The notes under the pieces were generated by a model. It was not told the origin of the DNA and ran no database searches. It saw nothing but the letters and a program-made list of their open reading frames with translations. A program made the position numbers and the translations under genes. 64,000 nucleotides of DNA from Bacteroidota bacterium (GTDB lineage Bacteria > Bacteroidota > Bacteroidia > Chitinophagales > Chitinophagaceae), in NCBI GenBank assembly GCA_029558715.1, contig JAKQEA010000100.1, forward strand, positions 33,545-97,544. The letters run 5' to 3'. Shown piece by piece: positions 33,570 to 41,897 of this stretch (positions within the stretch are counted from its first letter, which is position 1; every line of letters begins with the position of its first letter).

Positions 33570-34685
33570 TTAGAGTGGTTTGCGTTTTGTTTTGCCAAGA
33601 TTCTTTTGCACCAGCTTCAGGTTTTTGCGAAGTGTTTCCTTGAGATGTGTTTTAACGATCTGCCCCATGGAGTGACATTTCTCATAAGCGTTTGTATGCA
33701 GGTATTCTCCTAATTCTTTTTTTAGCTGGTTCACTTTTTCGGGTGGCGATATCTTGTCAGCTATCATAATATCAAGCAGATCCTTGATGCGGTAGCGGGA
33801 AGTGGCGAGCCGGAAAGTGATCATGGTTCTTTCTTCGGCCTGGTATTGTTCGATCGATTCTTTGTTAAGAACAGCAAGGGCCATTTCCACAAAGGGATAG
33901 TTCTCTTTAAAGAATTGGGGCAGGTAAAGATTTTTTCTTCCTTCATAGGATTGCTGGTCGAAGTCAATACAGCGGATGCGGTATTGATAATCTTCAATAT
34001 CCGGAGTGATGCCCACTACAAAATTGTAACTGCGCATATCACCAAGCAGCCTTACAAAACATCTTTCATTGAACTTTACAAATTCTTTCGCCAGCCTGAT
34101 CTTATTGGTTTCCGGGGCATCCATCATTTGTTTGATAAACACATCACCCGGAATACCGGGTATATGTTCTTCTACAAGGGTATTGTCGCAGGTAAAAAAA
34201 GTAATACGGTTGGGAGAGAGGATATGTTCCAGTTCCAGTCCATAAATCCTTGATGCATCAGCGATCTTAATATAATAGTGATCGTAGTTGTCATTGAACT
34301 TGTTGACAATGCGGATGCGGAATGGATTGGAATTACCAAATGCACAATAATCGATCCTGGCTACATCAAGATGACTAATAAAACTAAAGTCACCTTCGGT
34401 TTTCAGGATGGCATATATTTTTACCAACCCATCCCGGATATAATCCCAGTCCCGGCTGTCGTACGATGTTTTTTCCCAATAGGTGTCGTTACCATTTTTA
34501 TCTCTTATCGGGGTAGACCAGGTAAAATTCAGCAGGTTATTGTAGGTCACCGGCAGCTTTACTTCCCGCCCACGAAGTTTCAGATAATTGCGCAACCTGT
34601 TGTTGACGGGATACATTGGTTTTTTACGGGAGGGTTTATCACCTTCCTTCGTTTCTCTGCCATTCTGGTTATCAATGAATCTCAT
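33570..34685 (-). CDS. Conserved protein of unknown function with kinase-like catalytic loop
   Basis: A 371-residue cytoplasmic protein with a basic, Lys/Arg-rich N-terminus and C-terminus (KNLKLVQKNLGKTKRKPL). I do not recognise the family. One region resembles the catalytic core of APH-type kinases: LLGDMRSYNFVVGI (about 213-226), where kinases have H-G-D-x-R-x-x-N, followed after a short hairpin by RIRCIDFDQQSYEG (D-F-D/G-like metal-binding segment). Upstream, YDSRDWDYIRDGLVKIYAIL and YYIKIADASRIYGLELEHIL could form the N-lobe. The His of the catalytic loop is replaced by Leu. The protein may therefore be a diverged kinase or pseudokinase. Confidence 0.6.
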   Translation of the reverse strand: MRFIDNQNGRETKEGDKPSRKKPMYPVNNRLRNYLKLRGREVKLPVTYNNLLNFTWSTPIRDKNGNDTYWEKTSYDSRDWDYIRDGLVKIYAILKTEGDFSFISHLDVARIDYCAFGNSNPFRIRIVNKFNDNYDHYYIKIADASRIYGLELEHILSPNRITFFTCDNTLVEEHIPGIPGDVFIKQMMDAPETNKIRLAKEFVKFNERCFVRLLGDMRSYNFVVGITPDIEDYQYRIRCIDFDQQSYEGRKNLYLPQFFKENYPFVEMALAVLNKESIEQYQAEERTMITFRLATSRYRIKDLLDIMIADKISPPEKVNQLKKELGEYLHTNAYEKCHSMGQIVKTHLKETLRKNLKLVQKNLGKTKRKPL

Positions 34686-34719
34686 TTGCTGAACAATGAA
34701 TGATGTTCCTAATATCGGA

Positions 34720-35505
34720 TTATTTTAACTGATTTCGAAGAGTATTAAAATAGGATGGGGCATATTGCAAGCGACTGCCATACCAGCTAAACATTTCTCC
34801 ATCCGCCAGGATGATTTTTGTTGCCGGAAGAAATTGCTGCCATTCATCAATATGTTTTTGCCGGAATGGATACGGTTCAGAAGATAAGAGCAGCAGGTCT
34901 GGTTTTATTACCTCAAGTTCATCCATACTTACTTCCGGGTATCGGGTTTTGCCGGCAAATACATTTTCAAGTCCGGTTGCTTCCAGCATGGAATGAATGA
35001 ATGTGTCGCCACCAACGGTCATATAAGGATCTTTCCAGATCAGGTAAGCTGTTTTAAGTTTACGAGCGGAAGATTCCAGTTGGCTGAATTCAAAACGAAT
35101 TGTTGAGATCAGGCGTTGGGCAGCCGGCAATTTCCCGGTTACATCTCCGATTGACCAGATCATTTTGTAAGCATCATCCAGGTTATTTACATCACTGACC
35201 CACACCGGATAATCTTTTTCCAGTTCTTCCACCTGTTCCTTTACGTTTTCTTCTTTATTGGCTATAATAAGATCAGGTTTCAATTGATGGATAACATCCA
35301 TTTTTACTTGTTTGGTACCGCCAACTTTTATTTTATTCCGGAACCACTCATCCGGGTGTATACAGAATTTGGTTATGCCGGCCACTTCATCGGCCAGACC
35401 CAGGTGAAAAAGCAGTTCAGTTTGTGAGGGGACAATTGAAATTATTCTGACCGGGGGCTTATTCAGCTGGATATTTCTTCCGGTTTGATCGGTATAAACT
35501 GGCAT
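34720..35505 (-). CDS. BtuF-like helical-backbone metal/cobalamin-binding protein without signal peptide
   Basis: The 261-residue product is of the periplasmic-binding protein class III fold: PVRIISIVPSQTELLFHLGL (about 18-37), EVAGITKFCIHPDEW, KVGGTKQVKMDVIHQLKPDL, then IIANKEENVKEQVEEL as the linking helix, TFIHSMLEATGLENVF, and KPDLLLLSSEPYPF. BtuF-type proteins bind cobalamin or a siderophore in the periplasm; here the N-terminus MPVYTDQTGRNIQL has no signal peptide, and an in-frame stop lies seven codons upstream of the ATG. The protein should therefore stay in the cytoplasm. It is coded 34 bases upstream of the kinase-like gene. Confidence 0.8.
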   Translation of the reverse strand: MPVYTDQTGRNIQLNKPPVRIISIVPSQTELLFHLGLADEVAGITKFCIHPDEWFRNKIKVGGTKQVKMDVIHQLKPDLIIANKEENVKEQVEELEKDYPVWVSDVNNLDDAYKMIWSIGDVTGKLPAAQRLISTIRFEFSQLESSARKLKTAYLIWKDPYMTVGGDTFIHSMLEATGLENVFAGKTRYPEVSMDELEVIKPDLLLLSSEPYPFRQKHIDEWQQFLPATKIILADGEMFSWYGSRLQYAPSYFNTLRNQLK

Positions 35506-36022
35506 GCAACAATTTGCTGCAAATTAGTGATTCGATAAAAGAGGAAATTAAGAAAGGGGAGAGAGTTTGCCCGTTCACCGCGCCTCCTGCTAAATGTTAG
35601 TTTAGCAGGAGGGGTTCCGGATGTAAAGTTTCTTTCATGGATTTGGACACGGTGACACTTGGTCGGTTTTCAAGGAAATGGATGGACTTAAGACGGTTTT
35701 CGGACGGGAATTGGATCTCAAACGGTTTTTCAGGTAACTCCTTAAAAAAAGGAAGAAGTTGATCGATACTGGATTTTAATTGTCAGGTTTTTCTAAGGAT
35801 TGGTTTTGTTAGTTTTCGGACGGTTCTTCTGGATTTGGATATTGGATTTCGACAAATGATTGATACCTTATCAATCAACTTCTGCAACAAAAGTAATTGG
35901 CATTTCTTTAATAAAACAGAGCAAAATAACCTCTTTTTTTTACGACAGTTTTTACCTTTTTAATCGTAAAGACGTCACTGTTTTTTTGCGGTATTGCACA
36001 TTTTTTCGTTAGTAGAATTACG
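35506..36022. other. Gene-free region with hairpins and short repeated words
   Basis: This 517-base gap holds: a 12-bp stem CCTCCTGCTAAA / TTTAGCAGGAGG (35583-35612); three occurrences of CGGTTTT spaced about 30 bases (35664, 35694, 35723); a 12-base direct repeat GTTTTCGGACGG (35696 and 35812); and a 9-bp dyad TGATTGATA-CCT-TATCAATCA (35857-35877). A 41-codon frame from 35637 (MDLDTVTLGRFSRKW) covers the repeats but has no ribosome-binding site that I can support. No RNA family is recognised. Confidence 0.5.
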
Positions 36023-36055
36023 AAACAAGCCTGTCAAAGGATGACAGGCTTGTTT
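36023..36055 (-). terminator. Hairpin terminator of the cystathionine beta-synthase gene
   Basis: Perfect stem AAACAAGCCTGTCA / TGACAGGCTTGTTT, loop AAGGA, 27 bases beyond the stop codon; the T run is weak. Confidence 0.75.
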
Positions 36056-36081
36056 GAAATCAATTCTGATACTTTATTGTG

Positions 36082-37440
36082 TCACTTTCCCATGGCCTGG
36101 ATCACATCGTACTTAGTAACGATGTGGAAATTGCCTGCCTCATCTTTTGCCAGGACAGCTCCATTTTCTTTATTGATCAGATGACTAAGTTTTTCAACCG
36201 GCGTATCAAATGCCACAACAGGAAATGCAGGTTCCACTACATCCTGTACTGTTGAATGTTTAATCTCCGGGTTGTCGAAAATCTTTTGAAATAAACCTCC
36301 TTCGCTGATAGCTCCAACCGGGCCGTTCCCATTCATCACCGGTATCTGTTCAATATCATATTTCTTCATCAGTTCCACTGCTTCTGAAACAGTTTGTGTT
36401 GGTTCAACAGTGATCAATCGTTTTGTTCCTCTCGAACTCACCACATCACGGAAAGTTTTTACATCAAGGAATCCCCGCTCTATCATCCATTGGTCGTTAT
36501 ATATTTTACCAACATAACGGCTGCCATGATCATGAAAAATACAGACAACAAGGTCATCTTTTTTCAGGCGGTCTTTTAGCTGCATTAATCCCTGTATACA
36601 ACTACCGGCACTGTAACCACAAAACAATCCTTCCTCTTTAGCCAGCTTGCGGGCCATAACAGCGCCATCTTTATCGGTTACCTGCTCGAAATGATCTATT
36701 ACACTCATATCATAGTTCTTTGGCACAAAGTCTTCTCCAAATCCTTCACTGATATATGGGTGCACTTCATTCATGTCAACTTCGCCGGTACGAAAATACT
36801 TGGTGAGCAATGAGCCGTACACATCAATAGCCCAAACCTGTATATTGGGATTTTTTTCTTTCAGGTATTGTGCTGTACCGGTAATCGTACCGCCTGTGCC
36901 GGCTGTACAAACAAGGTGAGTGATCTTTCCATCTGTCTGTTTCCATATTTCAGGGCCCGTCGTTTCATAATGGGCCAGCCTGTTAGCCAGGTTATCATAC
37001 TGGTTCATATGATAAGAGTTGGGAACTTCCTTTGCCAGTCTTGCTGCCACACTGTAATAACTTCTCGGATCTTCCGGCAATACATTGGTAGGGCAAACGA
37101 TCACTTCAGCGCCTACTGCTTTCAGGATATCTGCTTTTTCTTTGGATTGTTTGTCAGTGGTAACAAATATGCACTTGTATCCTTTTACTACAGCGGCCAA
37201 TGCCAAACCCATTCCGGTATTGCCGCTGGTACCTTCTATAATGGTTCCGCCGGGTTTTAGTTTACCTTCTTTTTCGGCCACTTCCACCATCTTCAATGCC
37301 ATGCGATCTTTGATAGAATTCCCCGGATTAAAATAATCCACTTTGGCAAGCACGGTACAGGGGATGTCTTTGGTTATTTTATTGAGCCTGATCAGCGGAG
37401 TATTGCCGATCGTCTCCAGTATGTTGTTTTTGATATCCAT
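36082..37440 (-). CDS. Cystathionine beta-synthase with C-terminal CBS domains
   Basis: Condenses serine (or an activated serine) with homocysteine using PLP. The 452-residue protein begins LETIGNTPLIRLNKI with the PLP lysine in NPGNSIKDRMA (K44), the phosphate loop EGTSGNTGMGLALAA and GTGGTITGTAQYLKE, as in fold II beta-synthases. Residues about 335-450 are two CBS (Bateman) domains (VSEAVELMKKYDIEQIPVMN and FPVVAFDTPVEKLSHLINKE). The two-CBS architecture is that of cystathionine beta-synthase rather than cysteine synthase. Regulation by adenosyl ligands is known for such domains but not shown here. A -7 element lies just upstream. Confidence 0.88.
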   Translation of the reverse strand: MDIKNNILETIGNTPLIRLNKITKDIPCTVLAKVDYFNPGNSIKDRMALKMVEVAEKEGKLKPGGTIIEGTSGNTGMGLALAAVVKGYKCIFVTTDKQSKEKADILKAVGAEVIVCPTNVLPEDPRSYYSVAARLAKEVPNSYHMNQYDNLANRLAHYETTGPEIWKQTDGKITHLVCTAGTGGTITGTAQYLKEKNPNIQVWAIDVYGSLLTKYFRTGEVDMNEVHPYISEGFGEDFVPKNYDMSVIDHFEQVTDKDGAVMARKLAKEEGLFCGYSAGSCIQGLMQLKDRLKKDDLVVCIFHDHGSRYVGKIYNDQWMIERGFLDVKTFRDVVSSRGTKRLITVEPTQTVSEAVELMKKYDIEQIPVMNGNGPVGAISEGGLFQKIFDNPEIKHSTVQDVVEPAFPVVAFDTPVEKLSHLINKENGAVLAKDEAGNFHIVTKYDVIQAMGK

Positions 37441-37459
37441 CGATGGTTTTTTTCTGTGG

Positions 37460-37467
37460 CAAAGGTA
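37460..37467 (-). promoter_or_regulatory. Bacteroidota -7 element (TACCTTTG) for cystathionine beta-synthase
   Basis: TACCTTTG on the minus strand fits TAnnTTTG, 20 bases before the ATG. Confidence 0.5.
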
Positions 37468-37507
37468 AGTTTTTGCCGGCCGACTATTAACAGTTGTTAG
37501 TTAAAAC

Positions 37508-37540
37508 ATAAAAAACCCCTCCCGTTACCAGGAGGGGCTA
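37508..37540 (-). terminator. Terminator of the ECF sigma/anti-sigma operon
   Basis: Minus-strand stem CCCCTCC / GGAGGGG with loop TGGTAACG, followed by TTTTTTATG. It lies about 25 bases beyond the anti-sigma stop codon. Confidence 0.85.
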
Positions 37541-37563
37541 CCGGACTCAATGATATTGCATCA

Positions 37564-38073
37564 TCAAGCTTCTTTTCTGAATTGTTTTCTTTTATTATTG
37601 AAGTAGCTATCAAGTAAAACCAGTCCCAATACTACATTGACCATCATAAAGGCATTGACCCAGGTATTATTGAAAAATTTACTGATGTCAAACTTGCTGA
37701 GTTTTTCTGTAAACGAACTGCTTTCACCTGTACTCCAGTCCATCTGGCTAAAGCCATAAACAAGTATCGCCAGCAACATTGTCACAAAGAAAATACCAAT
37801 ACCCCAGATGATCTTTTTATTGATATATGATTTGGTGGCAGGTGCTATATGCAGTTTTGCAATTCCCTCCATCACATTCTTAGTAAACCTCATCGAAGGT
37901 TCTTCCAGGTCAGAGGAGGCAAGCATTTCATTTATTTGTAACAGTTCACTGTACTTTGCCTTCCATTCAGCGTCTGTTTGCAGCAGCTTTTCAATGACTG
38001 TTTTTTCTTCAGCAGAAGAAATTCCGTCAATAAACTCCCACAATCGTTCCTCGATACGGTGTTCTTTGTTCAT
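37564..38073 (-). CDS. Putative membrane anti-sigma factor of the ECF pair
   Basis: A 169-residue product with an N-terminal cytoplasmic zinc-finger-less helical region (EHRIEERLWEFIDGISSAEE, then KTVIEKLLQTDAEWKAKYSEL; about 1-60), two membrane segments (about 90-109, IIWGIGIFFVTMLLAILVYG, and about 138-155, VNAFMMVNVVLGLVLLDSY) and a basic tail. The opening W-E-(F/Y)-I-D-G pattern with an E/K-rich helix is typical of Bacteroidota anti-sigma-like partners. I chose the ATG at 38073, five bases after the sigma stop codon; an upstream TTG at 38082 is possible. The gene partner upstream is an ECF sigma factor. Confidence 0.78.
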   Translation of the reverse strand: MNKEHRIEERLWEFIDGISSAEEKTVIEKLLQTDAEWKAKYSELLQINEMLASSDLEEPSMRFTKNVMEGIAKLHIAPATKSYINKKIIWGIGIFFVTMLLAILVYGFSQMDWSTGESSSFTEKLSKFDISKFFNNTWVNAFMMVNVVLGLVLLDSYFNNKRKQFRKEA

Positions 38074-38078
38074 ACAAA

Positions 38079-38660
38079 TCAATTTAAATCTTTTACTTCA
38101 TGTACAAAATGCGTTTCCATTTTTTCTTTCAGCCGGGTTCTTGCCCGGTGCAGTCTTACCTTGGCCGTATTTACTTCCAGTCCCAGAATTTGTGCGATCT
38201 CGTCCAATGACTGTTCATTTTTATAGAAAAGAGTGATAATCTCGGCATCATCCGGATTCAACATACTAATGGCGTTGCCAACCATGGTATGCCTTGATTT
38301 TTGTTCCACTAAATCCGCTCTGAAACCAGAATCACGGCTGTCAGCTACTTCAAAAACCCCTTCATTGTCCAGCGAATGGATCTCCAGTTTCTTTTTCCGC
38401 AGAAAGCTGATACAGGTATTGTTGACAATAGTGTACAGCCAGGTGCTGAATTTCGAAGCGCCACGGAAGTCAGCCAGGTATTTATAAGCTTTAATAAATA
38501 CATCCTGGGCCACTTCTTCTGCATCCTCCCTGTTTTTTATCATTCGCAGGGTTAAGGTGAAAACATAGTTTTGGTAGCGGGTAACCAACCCGGCATAAGC
38601 CTGTTGGTCGCCACTTAGCACTTTGCTAATGAGGTCATTATCATTCAGTCCGGTAGACAT
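38079..38660 (-). CDS. ECF-family sigma-70 factor
   Basis: A 193-residue sigma factor with region 2 (DQQAYAGLVTRYQNYVFTLT, AEEVAQDVFIKAYKYLADFR and FSTWLYTIVNNTCISFLRKK, ending in the DNA-melting motif) and region 4 (LNPDDAEIITLFYKNEQSLD then EIAQILGLEVNTAKVRLHRAR, a helix-turn-helix). It belongs to the RpoE-like ECF class common in Bacteroidota. The gene after it encodes a membrane protein fitting an anti-sigma factor, so the pair probably answers an envelope or external signal. The operon shares a 272-base divergent region (38661-38932) with the membrane protein gene at 38933. Confidence 0.93.
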   Translation of the reverse strand: MSTGLNDNDLISKVLSGDQQAYAGLVTRYQNYVFTLTLRMIKNREDAEEVAQDVFIKAYKYLADFRGASKFSTWLYTIVNNTCISFLRKKKLEIHSLDNEGVFEVADSRDSGFRADLVEQKSRHTMVGNAISMLNPDDAEIITLFYKNEQSLDEIAQILGLEVNTAKVRLHRARTRLKEKMETHFVHEVKDLN

Positions 38661-38932
38661 CTGTATATAAGACTACAGGGTAACTCCTGAGGTTACAATA
38701 CAAAGTACGATTATTTGCCCCTAACCTGGTATTTAAAAGATAGTTCTGATAAATACTGTAACCTGTTTCTGCCGGGTGTAGTCATAGTTTCAGTACGCCG
38801 GTTTGGATGCCCTTCGCTGAAACTCCGGTCTTACAGGAAAAAGTTCTTAAAGGCTGTAACCAGGTTGAAAAGGAGGTAGTCATATAAGAACAATTAAACA
38901 ACAACTTACTAATTAAAATAAAAACTACAATT
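38661..38932. other. Divergent regulatory region between ECF sigma gene and DUF6249-type gene
   Basis: 272 bases without a supported gene. GTAAC-N7-GTTAC (38681-38697) stands just upstream of the sigma factor gene. An AAGGAGG ribosome-binding-like stretch at 38870-38876 has no start codon at the right distance. I see no consensus TAnnTTTG here. Confidence 0.4.
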
Positions 38933-39316
38933 ATGGAAGCAGGAGAAGCTCTAATACCGATTACAATGTTTGCAGGCGGATTCGCCATGATCTTTGGTAT
39001 TTATTACCTGAAAACCCGCCAGAACCTGGCAATGATCGAAAAAAATATGAACCCCAAGGAGTTTGCCAACCGCCCGGCTCCTTATAAAAACCTGAAATGG
39101 GCCTTGTTGCTGATCGGTGCAGGGGTAGGCTTATTTCTCGCCTATTTATTGGATAACTATGTATTGTATAGCGACTCCAAAAATGTATATGAACATGATG
39201 GTGGCAGGAACGTCCCCATTTACTTTGCACTTATTGCTATCGGTGGCGGGCTTGGTTTGTTTGGCTCTTACAAAATGGAAAAAAAATGGTGGGACGAGAA
39301 CAAGGACAAACAATAA
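38933..39316 (+). CDS. DUF6249-type small membrane protein
   Basis: A 127-residue product with three membrane segments: about 8-26 (PITMFAGGFAMIFGIYYL), 55-74 (ALLLIGAGVGLFLAYLL) and 94-110 (IYFALIAIGGGLGLFGSY). The cytoplasmic loop TRQNLAMIEKNMNPKEFANR and the short KMEKKWWDEN tail are typical of the Bacteroidota DUF6249 membrane proteins that often lie next to ECF sigma/anti-sigma pairs. Function is unknown. It is divergent from the ECF sigma factor gene and probably belongs to its regulon, though this is only inferred from position. Confidence 0.75.
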   Translation: MEAGEALIPITMFAGGFAMIFGIYYLKTRQNLAMIEKNMNPKEFANRPAPYKNLKWALLLIGAGVGLFLAYLLDNYVLYSDSKNVYEHDGGRNVPIYFALIAIGGGLGLFGSYKMEKKWWDENKDKQ

Positions 39317-39339
39317 AAAACATTACACACCATATTCTG

Positions 39340-39372
39340 AGCAACAGCGAGAGCTGTTGCTTTTTATTTTGT
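39340..39372 (+). terminator. Terminator of the DUF6249-type gene
   Basis: Perfect stem AGCAACAGC / GCTGTTGCT, loop GAGA, followed by TTTTATTTTG. The T run overlaps the stop of the convergent protease gene. Confidence 0.88.
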
Positions 39373-40956
39373 TATTGCCTCTAAAGCCTTTTTCACCATG
39401 GCATCATTGCTGTTCAGCACCTGGTAAAAACCGGCGTTTCTCCACTTGTAACGGGCCAGTAAAGCTTTAAGGCGTTGTTGTATCAGTTCTTTTTCTTTAC
39501 CTGCAACAGATTTGAAGTTAGCAGAATCGTTGGCAGTAAATTTTACTAACTCATTCCACATATTCTCTGCATTGTTGAAGCCGGCAATAAAATCTGTGGT
39601 CGCATTGTATTTGTCAACCAGCAGTTTATTCTGTAAGTAATAATTGTAGACAAAATTGTTGATATTGGCCGCAAAGGTGAGCCGATTAGCTTTTTGCTGT
39701 GACACACTGGTATCTATTGGTATAAATATGGAAGGTGTAATCCCCCCGCCTCCGTAAAGGGTATCACTGCAGGAGGTCATGAATCTTTTTCCATTGAATA
39801 ATTTAATTGAATCAGCAGATACCAGTTCCCCGCTGCTGAATCGCTCCCATAATTCATCCATATAAACTTTTTTGCCCTTTTCATACGAACGCTGAATGCT
39901 TCTGCCGAGAGGAGTATAATACCGTGCGACAGTTAACCGCATCGCAGATCCGTCTCTTAACTGGTATTGTTCCTGCACCAGTCCCTTACCAAAGGTTCGG
40001 CGACCAATAATAGTAGCCCGGCACCAGTCCTGTAAAGCCCCGGCCAGTACTTCGCTTGCACTGGCTGATAATTCATCTACCAGCAGTACCAGTTTTCCTT
40101 TTTCAAATAACCCCGGTCTTTTACAACGGTATTCTCTTTTTTTACTGTTCACACCTTCCGTATAGACAATCAGTTTATCACCATCGAGAAATTCATCCGC
40201 CATTTCAACTGCCTCATTCATAAAACCACCGCCATTTCCCCGCAGATCAAAAACCAGGTTTTGTAAACCCTGCTGCTGCAGTTTTTCCATTGCCTGCATA
40301 AACTCTTCATAGCTTGTTTCTGTAAACTTTGTGAGTTTGATGTAGCCGGTAGTCTTATCGATCATATAAGAAGCATCAACAGATGGTACCGGTATTTTGC
40401 CTCTTGTAACCGTAAATGTTTGCTGTTTGCCTTCTCTTATTACCTGTAAAATAGCTTTCGAGCCTTTCGGCCCCCTGATAAGTGCTTTGATTCCGTTGAT
40501 GGTGAAACCTTTCCGGGTAAGGGATGAATCATTCACTTTAATGATCTTATCCCCGATAACTAAGCCAGCTTTATCACTCGGGCCATCAGGAAAAACATAT
40601 ACGATATTTACTGTGTCACTAAAAATGTTGAATTCAACCCCAATGCCATCAAAATTGCCGGCCAAATCTTCATTGGCTTCCTGTAATTCTACAGGAGGTA
40701 AGTAAACAGAGTGGGGATCCAGTTCATTCATCATTTCCTGGATAGCACTGCCTTCCAGTGAATCAATTTGTACAGAATCAACATATCTCATTTTTATCAG
40801 GTCAAGTGCTTCCTGCAGGGTACTGCGGCTATTTTTAGAAAAGAGACCTCTGCCTGATCCTGACCGGTCGTTCAATTTGAAACCAAGGAACATTCCGGCA
40901 ATTAAAACGAGAGAGAAAATAAGCGGAAGCCAAACTTGCAATTTTTTATTTCCCAT
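39364..40956 (-). CDS. Carboxy-terminal processing protease (S41), CtpA type
   Basis: A 530-residue exported protease with one N-terminal membrane segment (about 8-26, VWLPLIFSLVLIAGMFLGF), an N-terminal helical region, a PDZ domain (about 90-170, FDGIGVEFNIFSDTVNIVYV and SDKAGLVIGDKI) and the S41 core: LVFDLRGNGGGFM, DELSASASEVLAGALQDW (Ser of the dyad) and RTFGKGLVQ (Lys of the dyad). It is a different type from the Prc-like enzyme at 26092: no DUF3340 region, shorter length. The start region overlaps the frame upstream of the MurK-like gene on the other strand, and both genes begin within 90 bases of each other. Confidence 0.92.
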   Translation of the reverse strand: MGNKKLQVWLPLIFSLVLIAGMFLGFKLNDRSGSGRGLFSKNSRSTLQEALDLIKMRYVDSVQIDSLEGSAIQEMMNELDPHSVYLPPVELQEANEDLAGNFDGIGVEFNIFSDTVNIVYVFPDGPSDKAGLVIGDKIIKVNDSSLTRKGFTINGIKALIRGPKGSKAILQVIREGKQQTFTVTRGKIPVPSVDASYMIDKTTGYIKLTKFTETSYEEFMQAMEKLQQQGLQNLVFDLRGNGGGFMNEAVEMADEFLDGDKLIVYTEGVNSKKREYRCKRPGLFEKGKLVLLVDELSASASEVLAGALQDWCRATIIGRRTFGKGLVQEQYQLRDGSAMRLTVARYYTPLGRSIQRSYEKGKKVYMDELWERFSSGELVSADSIKLFNGKRFMTSCSDTLYGGGGITPSIFIPIDTSVSQQKANRLTFAANINNFVYNYYLQNKLLVDKYNATTDFIAGFNNAENMWNELVKFTANDSANFKSVAGKEKELIQQRLKALLARYKWRNAGFYQVLNSNDAMVKKALEAITK

Positions 40957-41043
40957 CGTAAACCTTTATTCAGTAATTTGACGCAAAATACTGGATTTGA
41001 ACGTAACAGCAGTTGCTGCCCGTCCAATTCAACAAATCTTTAT

Positions 41044-41886
41044 ATGCCGGTTGTAAAATTGATTGCAGACAGTGGCGCCACGAAAGCTGAATGGTGTTTG
41101 TTGCAGAATGGCAGGAAAAGAACGCTGTTTACTCAAGGCATCAGTCCTTATTTTCTCACAACAGCACAAATAACAGAGATACTGCAAAAAGAGCTGCTGC
41201 CTAAGCTGAAAAAAACTGTTGTTGGGGAGATTTATTATTATGGAACCGGTTGTGCCAGCCCGGTCAATGCAAAGTCAGTTAAGAATGCGATCAGCAATGT
41301 TTTTAAAAAGACAAAGATTGAAGTAACCCATGACCTGATGGGAGCTGCCAGAGCTTTGTGTGGCAGAAAGAAAGGAATTGCCTGTATTTTAGGAACAGGT
41401 TCCAATTCCTGTTATTTTGATGGAAAAAAGATAGTGAAGAATAGTCCCGGGCTTGGTTATGTGCTGGGTGATGAAGGCAGTGGCGCTTACCTTGGTAAGA
41501 AAGTGATACAATATTATCTCTATGGCACATTTGATGAAGAGTTGCGGGGGCGATTTGATCTTACCTACACAACCAATAAAGCGGAGATACTGGAAAATGT
41601 TTACAAGAAACCATTGCCCAACCGCTACCTGGCTGGATTTGCAAAATTTCTGGCTGATAACAGGGGGCATTATATGATCGAGAATATCATTGAGGATGGA
41701 TTAAATGACTTTTTCTTTAACCATTTATGCAAATACAGGGAAACATGGACGATGCCTGTTCATTTTGCCGGTAGTGTTGCATTTGGTTTTAAGGATGTGT
41801 TACAGCAACTTTGCAACAGTTATGAATTTGAGTTGGGCAGGGTGATGAAGAATCCGATGGAAGGGTTAATAGAATATCACAGTTAA
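41044..41886 (+). CDS. murK: MurNAc/GlcNAc kinase of the BadF/BadG family (MurK-like)
   Basis: The start at 41044 (MPVVKLIADSGATKAEWCLL) gives a proper ASKHA phosphate-1 motif (ADSGATKAEW); the open frame upstream has no start-like site. GILGTGSNSCYFDG (phosphate-2 region, about 118-131), GYVLGDEGSGAYLGKKVI and HFAGSVAFGFKDVL (adenosine motif) follow, all of the N-acetylglucosamine kinase BadF type. The 280-residue length agrees. The next gene, murQ, is separated by 11 bases, and such a pair is the MurNAc recycling unit first described in Tannerella forsythia (MurT-MurK-MurQ). The substrate MurNAc is inferred from the neighbour. Confidence 0.82.
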   Translation: MPVVKLIADSGATKAEWCLLQNGRKRTLFTQGISPYFLTTAQITEILQKELLPKLKKTVVGEIYYYGTGCASPVNAKSVKNAISNVFKKTKIEVTHDLMGAARALCGRKKGIACILGTGSNSCYFDGKKIVKNSPGLGYVLGDEGSGAYLGKKVIQYYLYGTFDEELRGRFDLTYTTNKAEILENVYKKPLPNRYLAGFAKFLADNRGHYMIENIIEDGLNDFFFNHLCKYRETWTMPVHFAGSVAFGFKDVLQQLCNSYEFELGRVMKNPMEGLIEYHS

Positions 41887-41897
41887 AGAACGGATCT

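Noticed and set aside
35641..35730. Repeats of about 30 bp spacing that might be a CRISPR array
   Set aside because: Only the word CGGTTTT recurs; the 30-base units are under half identical, there are no spacers of equal length and no cas gene.
35637..35762. A 41-codon gene (MDLDTVTLGRFSRKW...)
   Set aside because: No ribosome-binding site at proper distance, repeats make the frame suspect and no family is seen; kept only as part of the gap description.
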